64,000 bases of DNA from an uncultured Massilia sp. (GCA_913778765.1 CAJYXO010000049.1:1-64000); one strand, 5' to 3'. Positions 54,546 through 64,000 are shown, numbered from the stretch's first letter. Program-made: numbers and translations. Notes: generated by a model from the sequence alone, not told the origin.

Positions 54546-55426
54546 ACATGTACGAACTCGCCCCGCGCCGCCTGCCGGCGCCGGGAGAACGCATCCGCAA
54601 CGCGATGACCTGCGACGTCGAGGATTACTTCCAGGTGTCCGCATTCGCGCCCTACATCGACCGCGCCAGCTGGCCGAGCCGCGAGTGCCGCGTCGAAGCC
54701 AACATGGACCGCATCCTGGCCCTGTTCGAGCGCAATGACGTCCGCGCCACCTTCTTCACCCTGGGCTGGATCGCCGAGCGCTATCCGCAGGTGGTGCGCC
54801 GCATCGTCGCCGGCGGCCACGAGCTGGCCAGCCACGGCTACGGCCACCTGCGCGCCTCCGACCAGACCCGCGCCGAATTCGCCAACGACATCCGCTCCAG
54901 CAAGGCGCTGCTGGAAGACATCGGCGGACAGGCGGTACTCGGCTACCGCGCGCCCAGCTTCTCGATCGGCCGCGCCAACCTGTGGGCGCTGGACGAACTG
55001 CTGGACGCCGGCTACCGCTACAGCTCCAGCATCTACCCGATCGCCCACGACCACTACGGCATGCCGGAAGCGCCGCGCTTCGCGTTCTACCCGAACGGCC
55101 CGGACGGCCTGCTGGAAGTGCCGATCACCACGGTCCAGATGATGGGCCGTAACCTGCCGGCCGGCGGCGGCGGCTACTTCCGCCTGCTGCCCTACGCCCT
55201 GTCGCGCTGGATGATGGCAAAGGTCAACCGCGACGACCGCCAGCCTTCGCTGTTCTACTTCCACCCGTGGGAGATCGACACCGAACAGCCGCGTCCCGAA
55301 GGCCTGGGCGCGAAGGCGCGCTTCCGCCACTACATCAACATCGACCGGATGGAAGCCCGCATCGAGTCCCTGGCGCGCGATTTCGCCTGGGACCGGATGG
55401 ACCGCATCTTCCTGAACCAGGAATGA
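54542..55426 (+). CDS. XrtA-system polysaccharide deacetylase (DUF3473 type)
   Basis: 294 residues. NodB-like: Asp motif MTCDVEDYFQ, metal His98/His102 in ELASHGYGHL, and a C-terminal DUF3473-like end (FYFHPWEIDTEQPRP). Removes N-acetyl groups from the polysaccharide. ATGA overlap with the ATPase. In many XrtA loci a FemAB gene follows; none is here. Confidence 0.9.
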   Translation: MNMYELAPRRLPAPGERIRNAMTCDVEDYFQVSAFAPYIDRASWPSRECRVEANMDRILALFERNDVRATFFTLGWIAERYPQVVRRIVAGGHELASHGYGHLRASDQTRAEFANDIRSSKALLEDIGGQAVLGYRAPSFSIGRANLWALDELLDAGYRYSSSIYPIAHDHYGMPEAPRFAFYPNGPDGLLEVPITTVQMMGRNLPAGGGGYFRLLPYALSRWMMAKVNRDDRQPSLFYFHPWEIDTEQPRPEGLGAKARFRHYINIDRMEARIESLARDFAWDRMDRIFLNQE

Positions 55427-55436
55427 GGGCGCCATC

Positions 55437-56639
55437 ATGGAAGACCTGCTGCTGCTGATCCACCGGATCCCCTACCCGCCCAACAAGGGCGACAAGATCC
55501 GCTCCTACCACCTGCTGAAACACCTGGCGCAGCACTACCGGGTGCACCTCGCGACCTTCGTCGACGATCCCAACGACTGGCAGTACGTGCCGCACGTGGA
55601 AGCGCTGTGCGCGAGCAGCCATTTCGCCAAAATGAATCCGCTGCTGTCGCGCGTGCGCAGCCTGGGCGCGCTGCTGAAGAACCGCTCGCTGTCGCAGGAG
55701 TACTACCGCGACGCCGGCATGGCGCGCTGGGTCGACGACACCCTCGCCGCGAACAGGATCGACCGGGTGCTGGTGTTCTGTTCGCCGATGGCGCAGTACG
55801 CCGAAGGCCACCGCAATGCGCGCCGCGTGATCGACTTCTGCGACATCGATTCCGAAAAATGGCGCGCCTACGCCGAGCAGAAGTCCTTCCCGATGAACCT
55901 GGTCTACCGCTACGAAGCGAAGCAGCTGCTACGCTACGAGCGCCAGGTCGCGCGCGACTACGACGCCTCGCTGTTCGTGTCCGCCCCCGAGGCCGAGCTG
56001 TTCCGCCGCCTGGCGCCGGAAAGCAGCGTCAAGATCGGCCACTTCACCAACGGCGTCGACACCGACTACTTCTCGCCCGAGCTGCAGCATGCGAATCCGT
56101 TTGCGGCCTCCGAGCGCGCGCTGGTGTTCACCGGCGCGATGGATTACTGGCCGAACATCGACGCCGTCAAATGGTTCGCCGCCGAGGTGTTCCCGAGCGT
56201 GCGACAGCGCTTCCCGGACGCCCGCTTCTACATCGTCGGCTCGCGTCCAAGCCCGGCGGTGCAGGCCCTGGCCCAGCAGCCCGGCATCGTGGTGACCGGC
56301 ACCGTACCCGACGTGCGGCCCTACATCGCCCACGCCGCCGCCGCGGTGGCGCCGCTGCGCATCGCGCGCGGCGTGCAGAACAAGGTGCTGGAAGCGATGG
56401 CGATGGCGACCCCGGTGGTGGTCTCGCCGCAGGCGCTGGAGGGCATCGACGCCGTGCCCGGCAGCGAACTGGTGCTGGCCGACGAACCGGCCGCCTTCGC
56501 CGACGCCTGCGCCGCCCTGCTCGAAGGGCAGGACAGCGCCAGCGCCGCCATCGGCCGCGCCGCGCGCGCCAAAGTCCAGCGGCAGTACAGCTGGTCGAGC
56601 AACCTTGCATGCATTGGGGAGAGCCTCGAATGTTCCTGA
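55437..56639 (+). CDS. XrtA-system sugar transferase (GT4-like, first)
   Basis: 400 residues. Starts MEDLLLLIHRIPYPPNKGDK, then GT-B sites: FTNGVDTDYFSPEL and the nucleotide-binding GVQNKVLEAMAMATPVVVSP near 320. Adds a sugar to the repeating unit. Overlaps the exosortase by 10 bases. Confidence 0.87.
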   Translation: MEDLLLLIHRIPYPPNKGDKIRSYHLLKHLAQHYRVHLATFVDDPNDWQYVPHVEALCASSHFAKMNPLLSRVRSLGALLKNRSLSQEYYRDAGMARWVDDTLAANRIDRVLVFCSPMAQYAEGHRNARRVIDFCDIDSEKWRAYAEQKSFPMNLVYRYEAKQLLRYERQVARDYDASLFVSAPEAELFRRLAPESSVKIGHFTNGVDTDYFSPELQHANPFAASERALVFTGAMDYWPNIDAVKWFAAEVFPSVRQRFPDARFYIVGSRPSPAVQALAQQPGIVVTGTVPDVRPYIAHAAAAVAPLRIARGVQNKVLEAMAMATPVVVSPQALEGIDAVPGSELVLADEPAAFADACAALLEGQDSASAAIGRAARAKVQRQYSWSSNLACIGESLECS

Positions 56640-58201
56640 AACCGCCCCCGGAAGTGATCGGCACCGCCGCCGTCGCCCCCACGCCCCCGATCACCCGCGC
56701 CCGCGCGGCGCTGATGCTGTTGGCCCTGGTGGCCCCGTTCGCGCTGTACCTGAATACCGTGCAGTCGATGATCGCGGTGTGGAACAGCTCCGACACCTTC
56801 GCCCACGGCTACGCGATCCTGCCGATCAGCCTGTGGCTGATCTGGCGCCGGCGCGAGAACTTCAGCCTGTATCCGCCGCAGCCCTGGGCGCCCGGTTTGC
56901 TACTGGTCGCCATGTTCGGCGCCGGCTGGCTGGCCGCCCAGCTGGGCGAAGTGCAGGTGGTGTCGCAGTACACCTTCGTCGCCCTGTTCCCGGCGATCGC
57001 CCTGACCCTGTTCGGTCCGCGCCTGGCCGGTTCGCTGGCCTTCCCGCTGCTGTTCCTGCTGTTCGCGGTGCCGTTCGGCGAAATGTTCGTGGCCCCGCTG
57101 ATCCAGTTCACCGCCGACTTCACCGTGGCGGCGGTGCGCGCCACCGGCATCCCGGTACTGCGCAGCGGCACCCGCTTCGAGCTGCCGAGCGGTACCTGGT
57201 CGGTGGTCGAGGCCTGCAGCGGCATCCGCTACCTGATTTCCTCGATCACGCTGGGCTGGCTGTATGCCTACCTCACCTACCGCTCGAACCTGCGGCGCGG
57301 CATGTTCGTGGCCCTGTCCGTGGTGGTGCCGATCGTCGCCAACGGCCTGCGCGCCTACATGATCGTGATGATCGGCCACCTGTCGGGCATGGCGCTGGCC
57401 ACCGGCGTCGACCACCTGATCTACGGCTGGCTGTTCTTCGGCCTGGTCATGTTCATCATGTTCTGGATCGGCAGCTACTGGCGCGAAGACACCACGCCGG
57501 CCGCCGCCCCGGCCGGCAGCGTGGGCGCCACGCTGCCGGCGCCGGCAGCGGCGCGCAGCGCCGGCAAGCACATCCCGGCGATGGCCGGCCTGGTGCTGGC
57601 CGTGTGCGCGTTGTGGCCGGCGCTGGCCGCCTACGGCGAGCGCGCCAACCACAATCCGGCGCCGGTCGACCTGAAGGACGTCGCCGTCGGCTGGCCCCAG
57701 GTCGCCTCGTTCTCGGACTGGGTGCCGGCCTACATGGAGCCCGACGTGGCCCTGCACCGCAGCTACCGGCGCGATGCGACCCCGGTCGCGCTGACCCTGC
57801 TGTACTACCGCAACCAGGACCGCAGCAAGTCGCTGATCAGCTCCCTGAACCGCCTGGCGGCCTACAAGGACACCTGGCACGAGACCGAAGGCGGGCAGCG
57901 CGTCGAAACCGCCGGCGGCCGTCCGCTGGCCGTGCGCGAAACCGTGCTGCGCAGCGGCGGCAAGGCGCTGTTGGTGTGGAGCTGGATGCGCATCGGCGGC
58001 CACGATACGACCAGCAACACCATCGGCAAGTTCTACCAGGCCGGCTCGAAGGCGCTGTTCCGCGGCGACGACGGCGCGGCGATGATGCTGTCGGCCCCCT
58101 TCGACGAGAATCCGGAGACCGCCCGTACCGCCCTGCGCGCCTTCCTCGCGGATAACCTAAAGGCCGTGGACGCGGCGCTGGCGCATGCCGCCGCGCGATG
58201 A
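56630..58201 (+). CDS. xrtA: Exosortase A (XrtA) with fused EpsI domain
   Basis: 523 residues from ATG 56630 (GGGGAGAG upstream). Eight or so membrane helices; catalytic Cys196 in VVEACSGIRYL, Arg241 in ANGLRAYMIV and His262 in GVDHLIYGW. The last about 200 residues form an EpsI domain (KDVAVGWPQVASFSDWVPAY). It cuts PEP-CTERM proteins such as those at 13160 and 43291 and may link them to an outer-surface carrier. Central gene of the locus. Confidence 0.95.
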   Translation: MFLKPPPEVIGTAAVAPTPPITRARAALMLLALVAPFALYLNTVQSMIAVWNSSDTFAHGYAILPISLWLIWRRRENFSLYPPQPWAPGLLLVAMFGAGWLAAQLGEVQVVSQYTFVALFPAIALTLFGPRLAGSLAFPLLFLLFAVPFGEMFVAPLIQFTADFTVAAVRATGIPVLRSGTRFELPSGTWSVVEACSGIRYLISSITLGWLYAYLTYRSNLRRGMFVALSVVVPIVANGLRAYMIVMIGHLSGMALATGVDHLIYGWLFFGLVMFIMFWIGSYWREDTTPAAAPAGSVGATLPAPAAARSAGKHIPAMAGLVLAVCALWPALAAYGERANHNPAPVDLKDVAVGWPQVASFSDWVPAYMEPDVALHRSYRRDATPVALTLLYYRNQDRSKSLISSLNRLAAYKDTWHETEGGQRVETAGGRPLAVRETVLRSGGKALLVWSWMRIGGHDTTSNTIGKFYQAGSKALFRGDDGAAMMLSAPFDENPETARTALRAFLADNLKAVDAALAHAAAR

Positions 58202-58214
58202 GGAAGACTGCGCG

Positions 58215-59399
58215 ATGAGCGACATGAAGCAAACGCCGCTGGTTCCGCTGGTGGCACACCTGATCTACCGGCTCGACATCGGCGGCCTCGAAACGCTGCT
58301 GGTCGACGCCATCAACCGCATGCCGGCGCACCAGTACCGGCATGCGGTGATCTGCCTGACCGACTACACCGAGTTCGCCCAGCGCATCACGCGCCCGGGC
58401 GTCGAGCTGGTCGCGCTGCACAAGCCGCCGGGCCTCGAACTGGGCACCCATAAACGCCTGTTCAAGCTGCTGCGCACCATGCGCCCGGACGTGCTGCACA
58501 CCTACAACCTCGGCACCATCGAGTACCACGCGACCGCCCTGCTGGCCGGCGTGCCGGTACGGGTGCATGCCGAGCACGGACGCGACGCCAGCGACCCGCA
58601 GGGCGTCAACCGCAAGCACAACCTGCTGCGCCGCCTGCTGGTGCCGGCGATCGACCGCTACGTGCCGGTCTCGCGCGACCTCGCGCGCTGGCTGCGCGGC
58701 ACGGTCGGCATCCCGCAATCGAAAATCGAGCTGATCGACAACGGCGTCGACACCGAGCGTTTCAGGCCGGCCCTTGACGCCGCCGGCGAAGCCTGGAATG
58801 CGGACAATGCTTTCGTGATCGGCAGCGTCGGCCGCCTGCAGGACGTCAAGGACCAGGCCACCCTGATCGACGCTTTCGCCCTGTTGCGCACCATGCTGCC
58901 GGAACAGCGCGAACGCCTGCGCCTGGTGCTGGTCGGCGACGGCCCGCTGCGCGAGCGCCTGGCGCAGCGCATTCTCGATGCCGGCCTGCAGGACTGCGCC
59001 TGGCTGCCCGGCGCACGCAGCGACGTCGCCCCGGTGATGCGCAGCTTCTCGCTGTTCGCCCTGTCCTCGATCGCCGAGGGCACGCCGGTGACGATGCTGG
59101 AAGCGATGGCGAGCGGCCTGCCGGTGGTCTCGACCGCCGTCGGCGGCATCCCCGACCTGGTGCAGGACGGCGTCAGCGGCGCCCTGGTGCCCCCGAGCGA
59201 TCCGCAGCGCCTGGCCGAGGCCCTCGCCGCTTACGTACTGGATGCGGAGCGTACCCGCCAGCACGGCGCGGCCGGCCGCGCGCGCATCGAACAGCAATAC
59301 AGCGTGTCCGCCATGCTGGCCCATTACGTGGCCCTGTATGACGGCCTGCGCAAGACCAAAACCCCCTTTCAAGAAGCAATCACACCATGTGCGGAATAG
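58215..59399 (+). CDS. XrtA-system glycosyltransferase (second)
   Basis: 394 residues from ATG 58215, AGGAAG upstream. GT-B: N-terminal HLIYRLDIGGLETLLVDAIN and C-terminal GSVGRLQDVKDQATLIDAFA with EGTPVTMLEAMASGLPVVST. Overlaps the asparagine-synthase-like gene by 13 bases. Confidence 0.87.
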   Translation: MSDMKQTPLVPLVAHLIYRLDIGGLETLLVDAINRMPAHQYRHAVICLTDYTEFAQRITRPGVELVALHKPPGLELGTHKRLFKLLRTMRPDVLHTYNLGTIEYHATALLAGVPVRVHAEHGRDASDPQGVNRKHNLLRRLLVPAIDRYVPVSRDLARWLRGTVGIPQSKIELIDNGVDTERFRPALDAAGEAWNADNAFVIGSVGRLQDVKDQATLIDAFALLRTMLPEQRERLRLVLVGDGPLRERLAQRILDAGLQDCAWLPGARSDVAPVMRSFSLFALSSIAEGTPVTMLEAMASGLPVVSTAVGGIPDLVQDGVSGALVPPSDPQRLAEALAAYVLDAERTRQHGAAGRARIEQQYSVSAMLAHYVALYDGLRKTKTPFQEAITPCAE

Positions 59400-61279
59400 T
59401 AGGCATTTTTGACATGCGCGGCGGCCGCGCCATCGACCGCGACGTGCTCGGACGCATGAACGACACCCAGTTCCACCGCGGCCCGACCGAAGGCGACCTG
59501 CACATCGAGCCGGGCCTCGGCTTCGGCCACCGGCGTTTGTCCATCATCGCGCCGGAGAACGGCCTGCAGCCGCTGTTCAACGAGGACCGCACGGTGGCGC
59601 TGGTGTTCAACGGCGAGATCTACAACTTCCGCGCCTTGCGCGCCGAGCTGCAGGAACTCGGCCACGAATTCCGCACCCCGTCCGACAGCGAGACCATCGT
59701 CCACGCCTGGGAACAGTGGGGCGAAGACTGCGTCCAGCACCTGCGCGGCATGTTCGGCTTCGTGATCTGGGACCGCACCAGACAGACCCTGTTCGCGGCG
59801 CGCGACCGCATCGGCATCAAGCCGCTGCACTACGCCGTGCTGCCGGACGGGATGTTCCTGTTCGGCTCCGAGCTGAAATCCATCCTGTCGGTGCCGGGCC
59901 TGCCGCGCGAGATCGACCCGCACGCGGTCGAGGAATACTTCGCCTACGGCTACGTGCCGGAACCGCGCACGATCTTCAAGCACGCCCATAAACTGCTGCC
60001 GGGCCACACCATCACGCTCAAGGTCGGCAGCACGAAAGTCGAACAGAAGAAGTACTGGGACGTGCCGTTCAAGCCGCACGACCGCATGACCGAACGCGAC
60101 ATGGAAGGCGAGCTGATTTACCGCCTGCGCGAAGCGGTCGAAAGCCATCTCGAGGCCGACGTGCCGCTCGGCGCCTTCCTGTCGGGCGGGGTCGACTCCA
60201 GCGCCATCGTCGCGATGATGGCCGGCCTGTCGAAAGAGCCGGTAAATTCCTGCTCGATCGCCTTCGACGACCCGGCCTTCGACGAATCGACCTATGCGCG
60301 CCAGGTGGCCGAGCGCTACAAGACGAACCACCAGTGCGAGACCGTCAGCAAGGACGACTACGGCCTGGTCGACACCCTGGCCCACCTGTACGACGAACCG
60401 TATGCCGACAGCTCGGCGATCCCGACCTACCGCGTGTGCGAACTGGCGAGAAAGCGCGTGACGGTGGCGCTGTCCGGCGACGGCGGCGACGAGAACTTTG
60501 CCGGCTACCGCCGCCACCGCATGGCCAACAACGAAAACCGCGTGCGCTCGATGCTGCCGCTGGCGCTGCGCAAGCCGGTGTTCGGCTTCCTCGGCGCCGC
60601 CTACCCGAAGGCCGACTGGGCGCCGCGCGTATTCCGCGCCAAGACCACCTTCGAGGCGCTGGCGCGCGACCTCACCGAGGGCTACTTCCACGGCGTGTCG
60701 ATGCTGAACGACCGCGTGCGCGCCCAGCTTTTCTCGGACGGCTTCAAGTCCAGACTGCAGGGCTACAGCGCGGTCCAGGTGATGCGCAACTACACCAAGG
60801 ACGCGCCGACCGACGATCCGCTGTCGCTGATCCAGTACATCGACATGAAGACCTACCTGCCGGGCGACATCCTGACCAAGGTCGACCGCGCCAGCATGGC
60901 GCACGCGCTCGAAGTGCGGGTGCCGCTGCTGGACCACCAGTTCGTCGAGTGGGTTTCCGGCCTGCCGTCCGGCTGCAAGCTGCGCAACGGCGAAGGCAAG
61001 CACATTTTCAAGAAGGCGCTCGAACCCTGGCTGGGCGAAGACGTCCTGTACCGCAAGAAGATGGGCTTCTCGATCCCGCTCGCGGCCTGGCTGCGCGGCC
61101 CGCTGGCCGACAGCATGAAGAAGGCGGTATTCAGCCCGCTGCTGCGCGATACCGGCATCTTCAACGAAGCCTTCCTCAAAAAGATGGTCGACGAACACCT
61201 GGCGCGCCTGAAGGATCACAGCACCGCGCTGTGGCAGGTGCTGATGTTCGAAGCCTTCCTGCGCAAGAACGGCGCCTAA
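59387..61279 (+). CDS. XrtA-system asparagine-synthase-like amidotransferase
   Basis: 630 residues. Starts with Cys2 glutaminase (MCGIVGIFD), then synthase: SGGVDSSAIVAMM P-loop and FAGYRRHRMANNENR. Likely amidates sugars (for example glucuronamide-type residues) in the polysaccharide. Related proteins define this position in XrtA loci. Confidence 0.92.
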   Translation: MCGIVGIFDMRGGRAIDRDVLGRMNDTQFHRGPTEGDLHIEPGLGFGHRRLSIIAPENGLQPLFNEDRTVALVFNGEIYNFRALRAELQELGHEFRTPSDSETIVHAWEQWGEDCVQHLRGMFGFVIWDRTRQTLFAARDRIGIKPLHYAVLPDGMFLFGSELKSILSVPGLPREIDPHAVEEYFAYGYVPEPRTIFKHAHKLLPGHTITLKVGSTKVEQKKYWDVPFKPHDRMTERDMEGELIYRLREAVESHLEADVPLGAFLSGGVDSSAIVAMMAGLSKEPVNSCSIAFDDPAFDESTYARQVAERYKTNHQCETVSKDDYGLVDTLAHLYDEPYADSSAIPTYRVCELARKRVTVALSGDGGDENFAGYRRHRMANNENRVRSMLPLALRKPVFGFLGAAYPKADWAPRVFRAKTTFEALARDLTEGYFHGVSMLNDRVRAQLFSDGFKSRLQGYSAVQVMRNYTKDAPTDDPLSLIQYIDMKTYLPGDILTKVDRASMAHALEVRVPLLDHQFVEWVSGLPSGCKLRNGEGKHIFKKALEPWLGEDVLYRKKMGFSIPLAAWLRGPLADSMKKAVFSPLLRDTGIFNEAFLKKMVDEHLARLKDHSTALWQVLMFEAFLRKNGA

Positions 61280-61295
61280 TTTAATAGAAAAGAAT

Positions 61296-62510
61296 ATGCG
61301 AGTCCTGCACGTCCTCGATCACTCGATCCCGCTGCACAGCGGCTACACCTTCCGCACCCGCTCGATCCTGCGCGAACAGCGCGCGCTCGGCTGGGAAACC
61401 TTCCACGTCACCGGCGCCAAGCAGGGTTCCGGCGACATGCTGGAAGAAACCAGCGACGGCCTGCACTTCTACCGCACGCCCTCCGGTGCTTCCACGTTCT
61501 CGAAGCTGCCGGTACTGAACCAGGTCGACGTGATCGATGGCCTGGCCAGGCGCCTGGCCGAGATCATCCCGATCGTCAAGCCGGACGTCCTGCACGCCCA
61601 TTCGCCGGTGCTGAACGCGATCGCCGCCCTGCGCGCCGGCAAGAAATTCGGCATCCCGGTGGTGTACGAAGTGCGCGCCTTCTGGGAAGACGCCGCGGTC
61701 GACCACGGCACCAGCACCGAGAACGGCCTGCGCTACAAGCTGACCCGCGCGCTGGAAACCTATGCGCTGAAGCGCGCCGACGCCGTCACCACCATCTGCG
61801 AAGGCCTGCGCAAGGACATCGTGGCGCGCGGCATCCCGGCCGACAAGGTGACCGTGATCCCGAACGCGGTCGACATCGACAAGTTCGCGCTGGGCGGCAG
61901 CGCCGACCAGGCGCTGAAGGACAAGCTGGGCCTGTCCGGCTCGCGCCTGATCGGCTTCATCGGTTCGTTCTACGCCTACGAAGGCCTGGACGTGCTGCTG
62001 CGCGCGGTGCCCAAGCTGACCGCGCGCATGCCGGACCTGCGCGTGCTGCTGGTCGGCGGCGGTCCGCAGGACGCCCAGCTGCGCCAGCTGGCCAAGGACC
62101 TGAACATCGAAGACAAGGTCGTGTTCACCGGCCGCGTGCCGCACGACCAGGTCAACAAGTACTACGACCTGCTGGACGTGCTGGTGTATCCGCGCCTGCC
62201 GATGCGCCTGACCGACCTGGTCACGCCGCTGAAACCGCTGGAAGCGATGGCCCAGGGCCGGATCCTGGCGGCCTCCGACGTCGGCGGCCACCTCGAGCTG
62301 ATCGCCGACGGCAAGACCGGCGTGCTGTTCCGCGCCAACGACACCGATTCCCTGGTCGAGAAAGTGTCGGCCCTGCTGGATTCGCACCAGACCTGGCCGG
62401 CACTGCGCTCGGCCGGCCGCGAGTACGTCGAGACGGAGCGCAACTGGCCGGTCAGCGTGGCGCGCTACAAGAACATCTACGGCCGCCTGAAACGCACCGA
62501 GGCTGCATGA
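61296..62510 (+). CDS. XrtA-system glycosyltransferase (third)
   Basis: 404 residues. GT-B with MRVLHVLDHSIPLHSGYTFR and IGFIGSFYAYEGLDVLLRAV; DP-sugar site GLDVLLRAVPKLT. Overlaps the next transferase by four bases. Confidence 0.88.
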   Translation: MRVLHVLDHSIPLHSGYTFRTRSILREQRALGWETFHVTGAKQGSGDMLEETSDGLHFYRTPSGASTFSKLPVLNQVDVIDGLARRLAEIIPIVKPDVLHAHSPVLNAIAALRAGKKFGIPVVYEVRAFWEDAAVDHGTSTENGLRYKLTRALETYALKRADAVTTICEGLRKDIVARGIPADKVTVIPNAVDIDKFALGGSADQALKDKLGLSGSRLIGFIGSFYAYEGLDVLLRAVPKLTARMPDLRVLLVGGGPQDAQLRQLAKDLNIEDKVVFTGRVPHDQVNKYYDLLDVLVYPRLPMRLTDLVTPLKPLEAMAQGRILAASDVGGHLELIADGKTGVLFRANDTDSLVEKVSALLDSHQTWPALRSAGREYVETERNWPVSVARYKNIYGRLKRTEAA

Positions 62511-63682
62511 AGATCCTGACTTTCAGCACCCTGTTCCCGAACGCCGAAAAGCCGGGACACGGGATCTTCGTCGAAACCCGCCTGCGCCACCTGGTCGCCA
62601 GCGGCCGGGTCGAGTCGCGCGTGGTGGCGCCGGTGCCGTGGTTCCCGCTGACCCACGAGCGCTTCGGCAACTACGCGAAGATGGCCCGGGCGCCGCGCGA
62701 AGAGATCCGCCACGGCATCCCGGTACTGCATCCGCGCTATCCGGTGCTGCCGAAGGTCGGCATGAACGTGGCGCCGGTATTCCTGGCGCAGGCCGTGAAA
62801 CCGGCGATCGGCCGCCTGATCGACGAAGGCTTCGACTTCGACCTGATCGACGCCCACTACTTTTATCCGGACGGCGTCGCCGCCGCCATGCTGGGCCGCT
62901 ACTTCAACAAGCCGGTGGTGATCACCGCGCGCGGTTCCGACATCACGCTGTTCCCGGGCTACCGCCTGCCGCGCCGGATGATCCTGTGGGCGGCGCAACA
63001 AGCCGCCGGCATCATCACGGTCTGCAACGCGCTGCGCGACGAGGTGATCTCGCTGGGCGTCGACCCGCGGCGGGTGGTCTCGCTGCGCAACGGCGTCGAC
63101 CTGAACCTGTTCCGCCCGACCGAACGGCAAGCCGATCAGCCCTTCACCCTGGTCACGGTCGGCCATCTGGTGCCGGTCAAGGCCCAGGAGCTGATCGTCG
63201 GCGCCCTGCCCCTGCTGCCCGGCGTGCGCCTGGTGATCGCCGGCGACGGTCCGAACCGCGGCATGCTGGAACAGCTGGCAAGAACATTGAACGTGGCCGA
63301 CCGCGTGACTTTCCTGGGCGCGGTGCCGCAGGCCCAGCTGCGCGCCCATTACGGCGCCGCCGATGCCATGGTGCTGGCGTCCAGCCGCGAAGGCTGGGCC
63401 AACGTGCTGCTCGAGTCGATGGCCTGCGGCACCCCGGTGGTGGCGAGCCGCGTCTGGGGCACGCCGGAAGTGGTGGCGGCTCCCGAAGCCGGCGTTCTGA
63501 TGGCCGAACGCACGCCGCAGGGCGTGGCCGACGCCGTGAACGCCCTGCGCGCCCACTACCCGGAGCGCGCGGCGGTCCGCCGCTACGCCGAACGCTTCAG
63601 CTGGGACGACACCACCGCCGGCCAGCTGGCGCTGTTCGAAGCGGTGCTGGCCGAACGATCGAAGGTGCCCTGCCATGCGTGA
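62507..63682 (+). CDS. Glycosyltransferase family 4-like
   Basis: 391 residues. MKILTFSTLFPNAEKPGHGI, ITARGSDITLFPGYRLPRRM and VLASSREGWANVLLESMACG. Probably the last sugar adder here before the ligase. Overlaps the next gene by eight bases. Confidence 0.86.
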   Translation: MKILTFSTLFPNAEKPGHGIFVETRLRHLVASGRVESRVVAPVPWFPLTHERFGNYAKMARAPREEIRHGIPVLHPRYPVLPKVGMNVAPVFLAQAVKPAIGRLIDEGFDFDLIDAHYFYPDGVAAAMLGRYFNKPVVITARGSDITLFPGYRLPRRMILWAAQQAAGIITVCNALRDEVISLGVDPRRVVSLRNGVDLNLFRPTERQADQPFTLVTVGHLVPVKAQELIVGALPLLPGVRLVIAGDGPNRGMLEQLARTLNVADRVTFLGAVPQAQLRAHYGAADAMVLASSREGWANVLLESMACGTPVVASRVWGTPEVVAAPEAGVLMAERTPQGVADAVNALRAHYPERAAVRRYAERFSWDDTTAGQLALFEAVLAERSKVPCHA

Positions 63683-64000
63683 CGTCATCCTGTTCCTGAT
63701 GGTCATGGGCGGGCTGGTGTTCGCCTTCAAGCGGCCGGTGATCGGGATTTATCTGTGGAGCTGGATCAGCCTGATGAACCCGCACCGGCTGACCTATGGC
63801 TTCGCCTTCAGCTTTCCCTTTGCCGCGGTGATCGCCGGGGTGACCTTCATCGGCATGTTCGTGTCGCGCGAACCGAAAAAGCTGCCGATGCGGCCGATCG
63901 TGGTGGTGCTGATGCTGTTCATGTGCTGGATGACGCTGACCGGTATTACCGCCTTCGAACCGGACGCCGCCTGGGAGGAATGGAACCGCGTCTTCAAGAC
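63675..64000 (+). CDS. Putative O-glycosylation ligase/Wzy-like protein of the XrtA system (3'-truncated)
   Basis: At least 108 residues, open at the right edge. Membrane helices from the start (VILFLMVMGGLVFAFKRPVI, YLWSWISLMNPHRLTYGFAF). The N-terminal PVIGIYLWSWISLMNPH is the hallmark of the exosortase-linked Wzy/ligase group. It would join repeat units or attach glycan to the PEP-CTERM protein. Only the first quarter is seen. Confidence 0.82.
   Translation, partial: MRDVILFLMVMGGLVFAFKRPVIGIYLWSWISLMNPHRLTYGFAFSFPFAAVIAGVTFIGMFVSREPKKLPMRPIVVVLMLFMCWMTLTGITAFEPDAAWEEWNRVFK

Noticed and set aside
1-64000. CRISPR array or insertion sequence
   Set aside because: No regular spaced repeats or transposase genes were seen; the palindromic repeats at 33403, 36901 and 8341 lack spacers of constant size.

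Overview
The window reads as chromosome of a GC-rich betaproteobacterium, most likely Oxalobacteraceae of the Massilia/Telluria/Janthinobacterium type. That is inferred from sspA-sspB, a fused isobutyryl-CoA mutase, a fused indolepyruvate ferredoxin oxidoreductase, a complete XrtA exosortase/PEP-CTERM exopolysaccharide locus and an HPr-rel-A cluster. No species call is possible from sequence reading alone.

Layout. 1-1125: end of sspA, sspB, tRNA-Thr(TGU). 1080-12978: an approximately 11.9 kb integrative and mobilizable element (IME) inserted at the tRNA 3' end and bounded by identical 46-bp direct repeats. It carries a tyrosine integrase (with an in-frame amber codon near its N terminus), a small HTH protein, a winged-helix replication-like protein, MobC, a VirD2-type relaxase, a lone VirB6/TrbL-like membrane protein, a lipoprotein, a small VbhA-like protein, and an AT-richer cargo block. 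The cargo is a NucS-like PD-(D/E)xK nuclease protein facing a convergent pair made of a DndB-like (DGQHR-type) protein and a HEPN-like protein. I consider this cargo the best candidate for an undescribed defence system here. 12979-15300: the tRNA's displaced terminator, a PEP-CTERM protein behind a textbook sigma-54 promoter, a GIN-domain protein and a BON lipoprotein. 15378-25929 (minus): a Tad/Flp pilus operon with its pilin, flp. 26288-28549: a diguanylate cyclase and a convergent HD-GYP phosphodiesterase, i.e. c-di-GMP control next to the pilus genes. 28683-36857: LysR regulator, indolepyruvate ferredoxin oxidoreductase and isobutyryl-CoA mutase (amino-acid and branched-chain carbon metabolism), separated by palindromic intergenic repeats. 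37050-45060: PrsT TPR lipoprotein, a FeeM-like N-acyl amino acid synthase, a ThiF/E1-like enzyme and a nitroreductase-like enzyme in one direction, then a PepA-like flocculation PEP-CTERM protein behind a second sigma-54 promoter, and a GAF protein. 45166-48003 (minus): HPr-rel-A cluster (nucleotidyltransferase, HprK-like kinase, PqqD-like protein, and a GYWKTHPTAWP protein behind a third sigma-54-like promoter). 48212-64000: XrtA exopolysaccharide/exosortase locus, running off the right edge inside the O-glycosylation-ligase-like gene.

How it fits together. Outside the IME almost everything serves the cell surface: Tad pili, c-di-GMP turnover, PEP-CTERM cargo proteins, the exosortase that processes them and the polysaccharide made with them. 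This suggests a biofilm or floc-forming lifestyle, with sigma-54 promoters linking the cargo genes. The IME is a foreign passenger: lower GC, its own mobilization genes, no complete type IV secretion system (so it needs a helper), and a plausible anti-phage cargo.
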